Shown piece by piece: positions 6,965 through 13,843 of a stretch of 20,001 nucleotides of DNA (positions within the stretch are counted from its first letter, which is position 1; each line of letters starts with the position of its first letter). The stretch is taken from contig JAIPFO010000018.1 in NCBI GenBank assembly GCA_021736565.1, positions 1 to 20,001 of the forward strand, in the 5' to 3' direction. The stretch is from Phycisphaerae bacterium. GTDB taxonomy: Bacteria > Planctomycetota > Phycisphaerae > Sedimentisphaerales > SM23-30. The notes below the pieces were generated by a model. It had not been told where the DNA came from. It searched no databases and worked only from the letters and a program-made list of their open reading frames with translations. Made by a program: the position numbers and the translations under genes.

Positions 6965-7207
6965 ATGCGGATAGATATAAGTTCTGATAAGTTAATTGCC
7001 CGTCTTGACTTACGGCAGCCGAAAGATCGTAAATCACTCAATTATGACTCTATTGCCACCGCCCTGACCCAGGTCGGTATCGCCGTGGATGAAAATATCG
7101 CCCAACGAATAAAAAAAAGTGCTCAACGGGCACGCCTCCGAATTACCCGTCATAGCCGAAGGAACAGCCCCGGAGCTTGCCGAAACAGGTTATTTTCAAT
7201 GGAATGA
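6965..7207 (+). pseudogene. fapA: N-terminal part of fapA, split by a frameshift
   Basis: This frame opens with ATG 6965, with AAAGG seven bases upstream, a better start than that of the downstream frame. Its first 51 residues (MRIDISSDKLIARLDLRQPK ... VGIAVDENIAQRIKK) are what is missing from the N-terminus of the DUF342 protein that follows. After the run of eight A at 7111-7118 the frame gives an arginine- and serine-rich tail unlike any protein and stops at 7207. Dropping one A joins residue 51 to VLNGHASELPVIAEGTAPEL in the next frame, giving one continuous protein of 493 residues. The pieces should therefore be read as one gene with a +1 disruption, whether a sequencing error, a real mutation or slippage. 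Confidence 0.75.
7111..7118 (+). other. A8 homopolymer, frameshift site in fapA
   Basis: Eight consecutive A between ...CAACGAAT and GTGCTC. The upstream frame reads ATA AAA AAA AGT and the downstream domain needs ATA AAA AAA GTG, so the run is one base too long. Such runs are prone to sequencing error, replication slippage and RNA polymerase slippage. Confidence 0.75.
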
Positions 7208-8447
7208 GAAATACGACCCGGAAAAACTTAAAGAAAACCCCCACCACCAGAATCATGTACCCGCCTTAAAAACACCCCTCAAGATCCGGGAAGCCGGCTC
7301 TAACAAAACGCATGACCCTGCCGCCAAAGAACAAATAAAAAAGCAGGCGCCCGACAAACACCCGCATCTCAATTTTTATGAAATTTCCAGCCTGATCATA
7401 GTCACCCAAGGGGATCACCTCGGGACGTTGCACCCAACAACCACCGGTAAACCGGGACAGGACGTTTTCGGCAATAGTATAGATCCCGGGAAAAAGAAGG
7501 AGTTCATTATCATGCCCGGCGACAATGTCGAAGCTCGGAACGACGGCCATGACTTTTACGCCCTCTCCAACGGTATGCCAAAACTCAAAGGCAACGTCCT
7601 CTCAGTGGACCCGACATTGAACATCGAATCAGATGTCGATTTTTCAACCGGGAATATCCATTATTCCGGTGATATAACGATCAAGGGCGACATAAAAGAT
7701 ATTTTCGTGGTCAAGACAGACGGCAATATCACCGTCGAAGGAACCGTAGAGGCCGCCCAAATCGAATGCGGCGGTTCCCTGACCGTCAAACGAGGCATCC
7801 TGGGCAAAGAGAAGGGATCTATCTCAGTCGGCGGAAACCTCACCGCCAAATACCTCTCCAACGTCAAGGCCTGGGTAAAGGGTGATGTGGTCATTCACTC
7901 CGAAATTGTGAATACCGAATTATACTGTGCCGGAAATGTCACCTTGGAAATTGGCGCGCTCCACGGCGGGAAGGTCACCGCCGCCGGGACGATAACCGCA
8001 CCGGAAATTGGCAGTGCGGTCGGGGTGCGAACCATTCTCCAGCCGGCAACAGACCCGTTCCTCGAACGGCAGATTCAGGTCTTAAAGAATGATATTGCCA
8101 AAATGACCGGCCAAATCAATAAACGCATGCCCGCGGCCCAAGCCTTACTGGCCCAACTGGGCGGCAAGACGAATGATAAACTCAAAGGCCTGGCCGATGA
8201 GATCAAAACGTGTAAGGAAAAAATAAAGCAATCCGCCCAGGTCGCTCAACAAATGGAACGGGATCTCAAGAATTGTACCGGAACCGTCATCGTTCATAAA
8301 ACATTGCATACCGGGGTGGTCCTGGTTCACCAGGGCCAGCCCATCGCGACCATTAAAAACGAAATGATCGGCCCCCTGGAAATCGTCGTTAACCCGCAGG
8401 ACAACCAATCCGAACCCCTGAGTTTTCGGGTGCCCACCGGAAAATAA
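7119..8447 (+). CDS. fapA: FapA / DUF342 polymer-forming protein (main frame)
   Basis: 442 residues in this frame. The GTG at 7119 follows directly on the A-run with no ribosome binding site, so true translation most likely begins at 6965 in the other frame. Order of parts: the FapA N-terminal region (LPVIAEGTAPELAETGYFQW, then LIIVTQGDHLGTLHPTTTGK, PGQDVFGNSI), a right-handed beta-helix of short valine/isoleucine/glycine strands (SGDITIKGDIKDIFVVKT, GNITVEGTVEAAQIECGGS, GGNLTAKYLSNVKAWVKGDV) over about 165-310, a coiled coil about 315-385 (LERQIQVLKNDIAKM ... QQMERDLKN), and a last beta section (GVVLVHQGQPIATIKNEMIG). FapA proteins are cytoplasmic and have been linked to cell-surface and flagellar phenotypes, mechanism unclear. 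The gene is alone here, with no flagellar neighbours. Confidence 0.85.
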   Translation: MLNGHASELPVIAEGTAPELAETGYFQWNEKYDPEKLKENPHHQNHVPALKTPLKIREAGSNKTHDPAAKEQIKKQAPDKHPHLNFYEISSLIIVTQGDHLGTLHPTTTGKPGQDVFGNSIDPGKKKEFIIMPGDNVEARNDGHDFYALSNGMPKLKGNVLSVDPTLNIESDVDFSTGNIHYSGDITIKGDIKDIFVVKTDGNITVEGTVEAAQIECGGSLTVKRGILGKEKGSISVGGNLTAKYLSNVKAWVKGDVVIHSEIVNTELYCAGNVTLEIGALHGGKVTAAGTITAPEIGSAVGVRTILQPATDPFLERQIQVLKNDIAKMTGQINKRMPAAQALLAQLGGKTNDKLKGLADEIKTCKEKIKQSAQVAQQMERDLKNCTGTVIVHKTLHTGVVLVHQGQPIATIKNEMIGPLEIVVNPQDNQSEPLSFRVPTGK

Positions 8448-8449
8448 TG

Positions 8450-8476
8450 ATTTCCACGCCACAAGTCATTTACCCG
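8450..8476 (+). repeat. Dispersed palindrome repeat, isolated left module (copy E, left)
   Basis: TGATTTCCACGCCACAAGTCATTT directly after the fapA stop matches TGATTCCCACATCAAAAGTCATTT of copy A at 20 of 24 positions. The right end of the element is not attached. A palindrome follows only at 8694, suggesting a split or partly deleted copy. Confidence 0.5.
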
Positions 8477-8690
8477 TTTGTTAACTTCCACACTTTTCTG
8501 TACACGCATCCCTTAATCAGCAGGGATTTATCGCATTAAACGAACAATGACGACTTTCATATCGATCCCGAACGTGAGCTAAAAAACATCAAAGACTAAT
8601 GGTTGCATGGACTCCTGTTAATCGGTAAAATGAACCCGCGAGTAAACACCCCCGCACCATAGATCATGTTGATTTCCGCGTCAGAAAGAG

Positions 8691-8708
8691 TGATGACGCT
8701 GGCGTTAA
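8691..8708 (+). repeat. Dispersed palindrome repeat, right end (copy E, right)
   Basis: TGATGACGCTGGCGTTAA contains the family palindrome with one change (8694-8707). It lies about 35 bases upstream of the cstA start, inside its leader or promoter. The rest of the 8448-8741 gap shows no other feature. Confidence 0.6.
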
Positions 8709-8741
8709 AATGCACATTTTTTAAAAAAAATGGAGACTCAT

Positions 8742-10643
8742 ATGCTCATCTTACTCATCATGTCAACCGCGACAGTGGCCTTTCTCCTGGCCGCACGATT
8801 TTACGCCCCGGTCATCAGCAGAATCCTGGGTGAAAAAACCGACCGCATCACCCCGGCCGTCACAATAAACGACGGCCGCGACTACGTCCCCACACGCACC
8901 CCGGTCGTCTTCGCCCACCATTACGCCTCCATCGCCGGGGCCGGCCCGATCATCGGCCCGGTAATCGCCCTGATCTACGGCTGGGGCCCCGCCCTGCTAT
9001 GGATCATACTGGGCGGTATCTTTCTCGGCGCCGTCCACGATTACGTCGCCACCTACGTCGCCATGCGTGAAGGCGGCAAAAACCTCACCGTCATCGCCCG
9101 ACGCTACATCGGCAAAGGCGCATTTATCATGCTCCTGATCCTTCTGATCGCTATTTTAGCATTGGTGTGCGCCGCCTTCTTAGATCTTTCCGCAAATGCC
9201 TTAACCTCAAAAGTCCCCGTTGACGCGCTGCAGTTGGGGCCCGACCAAACATTTTTCAGAGTCCAAGAGGGCCGGGCCATTATCGGCGGCATTGCCTCGA
9301 TGTCCGTGGTGGTCATCACCGCCTGCTCACCCTTGATCGGTTTTTTATACCTGAAACGAAAATGGCCCGTGAAGCTCTGCTCCTTACTGGCGCTGGCCAT
9401 CTGCGGCTTCTCAATCCTTATTGGCCTCTATTTCCCGATGTCCGTCGAACCATTCACATGGAAAATAATGATCAGTGGCTACGTACTCATCTCCGCGGGC
9501 CTGCCGGTCTGGCTCTTCCTCCAAAGCCGTGATTTCATTAATGTACACATTCTCTATTTTGGAATCGCCTTTGTCGTAACAGCATTGATCGCCGCGGCCA
9601 TTCGCGGCGGCGGCCAGGTCGCAAATGTAAACAGTATCCCCATGAATAACTGGGCCGAAGGAAGCAGAACGTTCGGGCCCGGCTGGCCCCTGATGTTCAT
9701 TGCCATTTCCTGCGGTGCGGTCAGTGGCTTCCACAGCCTCTGCGCCGGCGGCACCACCTGCAAACAACTGCAAAGCGAAAAGGCCGCCCGGCATGTCGGG
9801 TTTTACGGCATGCTGCTGGAAAGTTTCCTGGCGGTTTCTGTGATATGCTGCCTGATCGTTGGCCTGAAAATGAACAACTATATGGGCTATTGCTATCCGG
9901 ATGACCCCGCTATTAAGCCCAATGCAATATTAGCCTTTGCCATGGCCGTTGGCCACACCGCCCACTACGGCCTCGGACTGCCGGTTGCCATTGGCGCACT
10001 GGGTGCCATGCTCATGCTCGAAGGCTTCCTGGTCACCACCCTGGATACCGCCATACGACTCACCCGCTACCTCATCGAAGAAGGCTGGCAAATGATGTTC
10101 AGTAATTATGACCTGTTCGCTGACGATGCCGATTTACGCCACACCGATATTGAACTGGCAGGCACCGAAGGAATCGGCGTAGAAAATGTCCATCCCGAGA
10201 GCCCGCCTTCCCCAAATATCATCCAAACCCGGGGCCTCACCCGGGCCTCCCTGACGTTCCTCAAATACTACTGGGTCAACTCCGGCATCGCCGTCGGCAT
10301 CATGCTGCTCCTGGCACTCACCAACAGCTACCAGGCCGTCTGGAAAATCTTCGGCTCCGCCAACCAGCTCCTCGCCGCCCTGGCACTACTGATCGCCACC
10401 ACCTGGCTCCTGAAAAAACGGAGGTTCATCTGGTGTACGCTCTTACCCGCAATTTTCATGCTGGTCACCTCCATCACCATGCTCATCCGACTACTGGTCA
10501 CCGACTACCTCCCCGGCGTCCAAAACGGCACCCCCGGAAAACTCCCACTACTAACCGCCAACATCATCGTCCTGGCCATGACCACCGGAATCATAGCCCT
10601 CATCCTCAAATGCTGGAAAAATAATATCAGCGAAAAAGAATAA
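8742..10643 (+). CDS. cstA: CstA-family carbon starvation / peptide or pyruvate transporter
   Basis: 633 residues from ATG 8742, chosen because GGAG at 8732-8735 is six bases upstream; an in-frame ATG at 8730 overlaps that site. The protein is an integral membrane permease with many helices. Family marks include RITPAVTINDGRDYVPTRTP, VVFAHHYASIAGAGPIIGP, ALLWIILGGIFLGAVHDYVA and, further on, ISCGAVSGFHSLCAGGTTCK. The N-terminal CstA domain covers roughly 1-380. The C-terminal five-helix part covers the rest, with a long polar loop at about 455-505 (FADDADLRHTDIELAG...). CstA and its relatives (BtsT) import peptides or pyruvate during nutrient limitation. This protein is shorter than E. coli CstA (about 700 residues). 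The small DUF466 partner often found downstream is absent. Confidence 0.92.
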   Translation: MLILLIMSTATVAFLLAARFYAPVISRILGEKTDRITPAVTINDGRDYVPTRTPVVFAHHYASIAGAGPIIGPVIALIYGWGPALLWIILGGIFLGAVHDYVATYVAMREGGKNLTVIARRYIGKGAFIMLLILLIAILALVCAAFLDLSANALTSKVPVDALQLGPDQTFFRVQEGRAIIGGIASMSVVVITACSPLIGFLYLKRKWPVKLCSLLALAICGFSILIGLYFPMSVEPFTWKIMISGYVLISAGLPVWLFLQSRDFINVHILYFGIAFVVTALIAAAIRGGGQVANVNSIPMNNWAEGSRTFGPGWPLMFIAISCGAVSGFHSLCAGGTTCKQLQSEKAARHVGFYGMLLESFLAVSVICCLIVGLKMNNYMGYCYPDDPAIKPNAILAFAMAVGHTAHYGLGLPVAIGALGAMLMLEGFLVTTLDTAIRLTRYLIEEGWQMMFSNYDLFADDADLRHTDIELAGTEGIGVENVHPESPPSPNIIQTRGLTRASLTFLKYYWVNSGIAVGIMLLLALTNSYQAVWKIFGSANQLLAALALLIATTWLLKKRRFIWCTLLPAIFMLVTSITMLIRLLVTDYLPGVQNGTPGKLPLLTANIIVLAMTTGIIALILKCWKNNISEKE

Positions 10644-10652
10644 CCTTGAACA

Positions 10653-10677
10653 GGATGGGCCGTGCCCACCTATTTTA
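10653..10677 (+). terminator. Likely rho-independent terminator of cstA
   Basis: Ten bases after the cstA stop, GGaTGGGC-cgt-GCCCACC folds into a GC-rich stem with one bulged A, followed by TATTTTAATATTTT. Confidence 0.55.
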
Positions 10678-10772
10678 ATATTTTAAAAAGGAATGCCCCT
10701 TACTCTTCCTCAATGGACAGCGATAACATTGGGTGATAATTGCATCAAAGTTTTATTTAAGGAGGTAATAAT

Positions 10773-10847
10773 ATGCCAATGAAAGATGCCTTAGCTTTTG
10801 GCGGATCGTTTGCTATGCCATGCTGTTTTTATTTGTTGGTAGTGTAA
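10773..10847 (+). CDS. Possible small protein (24 residues), perhaps a decayed longer gene
   Basis: ATG 10773 is preceded by AAGGAGGT about five bases upstream, the best ribosome binding site in the window. The frame gives MPMKDALAFGGSFAMPCCFY followed by LLVV and a TAA stop. The sequence then stays open in the +1 frame up to a stop at 10918-10920 and reads CKNGPVTQWEIFWDDPKNWK then NKRSP, which looks like real protein. Skipping one base near 10842 would join both parts into a protein of about 48 residues with a short hydrophobic stretch and a tryptophan-rich polar tail. It is either a genuine tiny protein or a frameshifted small gene. I know no matching family. It lies between cstA and the YhcH-type gene. 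Confidence 0.4.
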   Translation: MPMKDALAFGGSFAMPCCFYLLVV

Positions 10848-10938
10848 AAACGGTCCTGTAACTCAATGGGAAATATTTTGGGATGACCCTAAGAATTGGA
10901 AAAACAAACGATCACCTTAACCAATATCGGAGCTGTCA

Positions 10939-11388
10939 ATGATTATAGACAAAATTGAAAATGCTACACTGTACGCCGCACTGGGCGACAGACTGACCAA
11001 AGGGCTTGCGTTGATACAGAACCCGTCGCTGCCTGACAAAGCCCCCGGCAAATACGACATTGACGGCGATAATCTGTTCTATATGATTCATCACTATGCC
11101 ACAAAGGATAAAGATGAGATTTTATTTGAGGCTCACAAAGACTACATCGACATACAGGCCGTCATCGAAGGGGCCGAAACCATCGGCTGGGCTCCGGCCG
11201 ATACCCTTGAAATTGTCAAGCCCTATGAACCGGACATCGTTCAATGTTCTGACCCTGACCACTATACAGAACTGAAATTACCCAAAGGGACTTTCGCAAT
11301 TTTCTTCCCAAACGACGCCCATAAACCTGGTTGCCACTATCACCAAAAGGGCGACGTGATAAAAGTTGTCGTTAAAGTTAAAATCTAA
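10939..11388 (+). CDS. YhcH/YjgK/YiaL (DUF386) family protein, NanQ-like sugar anomerase
   Basis: 149 residues, the usual length of this single-domain cupin-like family. Signature stretches are YDIDGDNLFYMIHHYATKDK, EAHKDYIDIQAVIEGAETIG, FAIFFPNDAHKPGCH and VIKVVVKVKI at the C-terminus. The histidines and acids in EAHKDYIDIQ and DAHKPGCH correspond to the metal and substrate pocket. E. coli YhcH (NanQ) opens or anomerises N-acetylneuraminate, and other members act on related sugars or serve as an accessory beta-galactosidase subunit (EbgC). GGAG six bases before the ATG supports the start. A sialate O-acetylesterase 6 kb away fits a sialic acid role, but the exact sugar is not determined by sequence. 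Confidence 0.9.
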   Translation: MIIDKIENATLYAALGDRLTKGLALIQNPSLPDKAPGKYDIDGDNLFYMIHHYATKDKDEILFEAHKDYIDIQAVIEGAETIGWAPADTLEIVKPYEPDIVQCSDPDHYTELKLPKGTFAIFFPNDAHKPGCHYHQKGDVIKVVVKVKI

Positions 11389-11412
11389 AACGACCCGATC
11401 AGCCAGGGAAAA

Positions 11413-11437
11413 CAAAGGGGACAGGGTACTTTTTGAG
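11413..11437 (+). repeat. GGGGACAGGGTACTTTTTGAG repeat fragment
   Basis: AAGGGGACAGGGTACTTTTT followed by GAGA resembles one arm of the hairpin at 16064-16101 (GGGACAGGCTGCTTTTG). From memory, such GGGGACAGG-CTACTTTTT sequences are scattered in planctomycete and related genomes near Y1-type (REP) transposases. No such gene is here. The rest of 11389-11610 holds only a short inverted repeat GTAAGC (11450-11455) / GCTTAC (11471-11476). Confidence 0.4.
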
Positions 11438-11610
11438 AGATGATATTATGTAAGCCCGCATATCACAAGTGCTTACGAACTCTCATACCGCGTATTCCCC
11501 TAAAGTGCGTTGCTTATCTTCCCAGAAATTCAATGAACACAGGCAACGAAACACAACCCTCTTGACAGGCTCACTCGCAGTGATCATCTTGAAGGTGTGA
11601 ATAATAACTC

Positions 11611-13101
11611 CTATGATTTCTTTTTGTAATCGGGATTGGGTGTGGGCATTTTTGCATCAACCTGCTTTCGCCAGTCATGCAGCATTTTGACCATGGCTTT
11701 TGCTTTCCCCGGCATCGTCCCGGCCAGGTTATGCTTCTCACCGATATCCGCTTTGAGGTTATACAATTCCACTCGCATGTCATCGTAAAACTCGATCAGT
11801 TTATAATCACCCATGCGAATAGCGCCCCCCGGCGTACCGCCCTGGTTGCCATGGTGCGGATAATGCCAGTAGATGGCATCTCGCTTGAGCGTCCCGGTCT
11901 GCTTGAGCAGAGGAACCAGGCTCACGCCGTCGCAATGCTGCTTCGGACGCGCCGGTAGCTGCCCCATCTCCAGCATCGTCGGGTAGAAGTCCGTACTGAT
12001 CACCGGTTCATCGCACACACTGCCAGGTTTTGTCACGCCCGGCCACCTGATGATCATCGGCTCGCGGATCCCCCCTTCATACAGCCAGCCCTTCCCGGCC
12101 CGCAACGGTAAATTCGAAGTCGGGTGCCCTTCGGAGGTCGAAAGGCCGCCGTTGTCGCTCATCATGATCACCGCCGTGTTCTTATCCAGCCCGGTGGCCC
12201 GCAGCTTATCCAGCACCTTCCCCACCGCCTGGTCCATCGCCGAAACCATCCCGGCATACACAGCATGTTCCTGAACCTGCCGAACTTTTCGCGAACCTTC
12301 TTTGCCCCAGATATCCCCGGCATTTTCCATCGCCTTCCGTTTCGCTTCGTATTTTTCCTTTAGATCTTTCCGCGTCATCAGCGGGGTATGCACCGAATAA
12401 AATGCCAGGTACGCCAGAAACGGCTTCTCGGCGTTCTGGTCGATGAATTTACAGGTCTCACTGGCCAGCCGGTCAGGCAGATGTTCGCCCTCGGGCCCAT
12501 CCTCCAGCCGGGGATTGCCATAGGGTGAAAAATATTTCTTCCCGCCGTAAGGCCCGCCCCCACGCCAGCCCCCTTGATTAACATCAAATCCCTGGTTTTC
12601 CGGCCAGTATTTATCCGTCTCACCCAAATGCCATTTGCCCGCATAGAACGTCTTATACCCATTCTCCTGCAACGCCTCAGCCAGGGTCACTTCCTCCAGC
12701 GCCAGGTGTGTGTTATACGCCGCCGGGAAAAGCGACTTACTTTGCTGCCAGCGACTCTTCGGATTGGGCTGGGGCGCACCAAAATAATCGGTCGTGTCCA
12801 TCCGGGCGGGGTACTTGCCCGCCATAATACTGGCCCGTGTCGGTGAACAGACCGGACAGGCCGCATAGGCATTGGTAAACCGCATCCCCTCCCGGGCCAG
12901 GCGGTCCAGGTGGGGCGTGTCATAAAACGAACTGCCATAACATCCCAGGTCCGTCCACCCCAGGTCATCCACCAGCACAAAGACAAAGTTCATCTTCTTC
13001 CCGACGTTTTCAGTCCTCGCTAATCGAGGGACCGCCAGAGAGGCTACACCCGCACCCAAAACTTTTATAAAATCACGCCGTGAATAATTGATAAGCTTCA
13101 T
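11611..13101 (-). CDS. Tat-exported formylglycine-dependent sulfatase (S1 family)
   Basis: 496 residues. The N-terminus SRRDFIKVLGAGVASLAVPR is a twin-arginine signal, so the folded enzyme is exported. The sulfatase fold follows: FVLVDDLGWTDLGCYG (metal-binding D45, D46); CSPTRASIMAGKYPAR with C85 in the C-x-P-x-R motif, to be converted to formylglycine by an anaerobic SME or FGE-type enzyme not in the window; AGKWHLGE (K156, H158); YSVHTP (H238); MMSDNGG (D316, N317); and RAGKGWLYEGGIREP (K337). All catalytic positions are present, so it should be active. The C-terminal subdomain closes with GDYKLIEFYDDMRVELYNL, typical of bacterial glycan sulfatases. The substrate, a sulfated polysaccharide or host glycan, cannot be told. 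GGAGAG eight bases upstream supports the start. It is a single-gene unit. Confidence 0.94.
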   Translation of the reverse strand: MKLINYSRRDFIKVLGAGVASLAVPRLARTENVGKKMNFVFVLVDDLGWTDLGCYGSSFYDTPHLDRLAREGMRFTNAYAACPVCSPTRASIMAGKYPARMDTTDYFGAPQPNPKSRWQQSKSLFPAAYNTHLALEEVTLAEALQENGYKTFYAGKWHLGETDKYWPENQGFDVNQGGWRGGGPYGGKKYFSPYGNPRLEDGPEGEHLPDRLASETCKFIDQNAEKPFLAYLAFYSVHTPLMTRKDLKEKYEAKRKAMENAGDIWGKEGSRKVRQVQEHAVYAGMVSAMDQAVGKVLDKLRATGLDKNTAVIMMSDNGGLSTSEGHPTSNLPLRAGKGWLYEGGIREPMIIRWPGVTKPGSVCDEPVISTDFYPTMLEMGQLPARPKQHCDGVSLVPLLKQTGTLKRDAIYWHYPHHGNQGGTPGGAIRMGDYKLIEFYDDMRVELYNLKADIGEKHNLAGTMPGKAKAMVKMLHDWRKQVDAKMPTPNPDYKKKS

Positions 13102-13843
13102 TAAATACTCTCCAATCGCTAGGGGTTTATTTATTTTGACATCACATTATTCCTGGTTGACCCTGCCGAAGTTTTTCGCCCGATCACATAACGTAAATAC
13201 TACAACTAAAAAACTTACATCTCTGTGAAGCGGGCATTTTTTCACTAAGCCTGCCATAATAAAACAGTAGGGCTCATGGTATGAAAATCACAAATACACA
13301 GCGTGAATAGCGCGCTCTTCGGTAACCAGGTAGCGTATTGTATAATACCCCCCCACAAGAGTAAACCCAAAAGGTGCCCATAGGGACGCCCGTGTGAAAA
13401 TTTGAACGCTTTCCAGGGTGTTCAAGCATCCCGCTGATATTTAATAACCGTAAAAGAATGAAATTTTCTGAAAAAACCTGTCTATGCAACTGAAAAGGGT
13501 AGCCTCCTCTCTGCCAGAAATAAAAACCTGGAACACCGACACCAATTATGACCCTGACACACCCAGATTCTCCAGATCGTTTGCATAAATTATCTGGGCC
13601 TTCCAATAGGGCAGCTCAGGGCTTCATCAGTGCCATAAACACCTTAAAAGGGCATTCCTGACGCCTAATAGCATTTTTATGCATCAATATCAACCCCTGA
13701 GGCGACCCGCATCTTATAAGTTTCGGAAAATGAACTTCAAAAATATTCACGATCCTGACACCATATTTGTCTCGCGCATCTATATTCCTTGCCCTGACCC
13801 CTTCCCTTTGGTATCCTAAAGTATTTGACTTTTATGATTCACC
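13102..13843. other. Long intergenic region without a supported gene
   Basis: Between the divergent sulfatase and helicase genes no frame has convincing protein character; the 110-codon minus frame at 13274-13606 lacks a ribosome binding site and reads as low-quality sequence. The region must hold both promoters. It contains a degenerate dispersed repeat (see 13722-13765). A further weak match, TTATGACCCTGACAC at 13546-13560, may be a second decayed palindrome. Confidence 0.6.
13722..13765 (+). repeat. Dispersed palindrome repeat, degenerate copy I
   Basis: TTCGGAAAATGAACTTCAAA followed by AATATTCACGATCCTGACAC aligns base for base with GCGGAAAACAAGCTTCAAAAATACTTATGACGCTGGCGTC-type sequence of copy B. 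The stretch around CTTCAAAAATA is unchanged, but the palindrome is eroded. GGCGACCCGC at 13701-13710 recalls the core of the second repeat type. Confidence 0.5.

Noticed and set aside
9411..9794. 127-codon minus-strand frame inside cstA
   Set aside because: A shadow of the GC-rich cstA coding strand, with composition-driven residues and no start signal.
13274..13606. 110-codon minus-strand frame in the gap before the helicase
   Set aside because: No ribosome binding site, no recognisable domain, and it overlaps a possible decayed repeat; unlikely to be coding.
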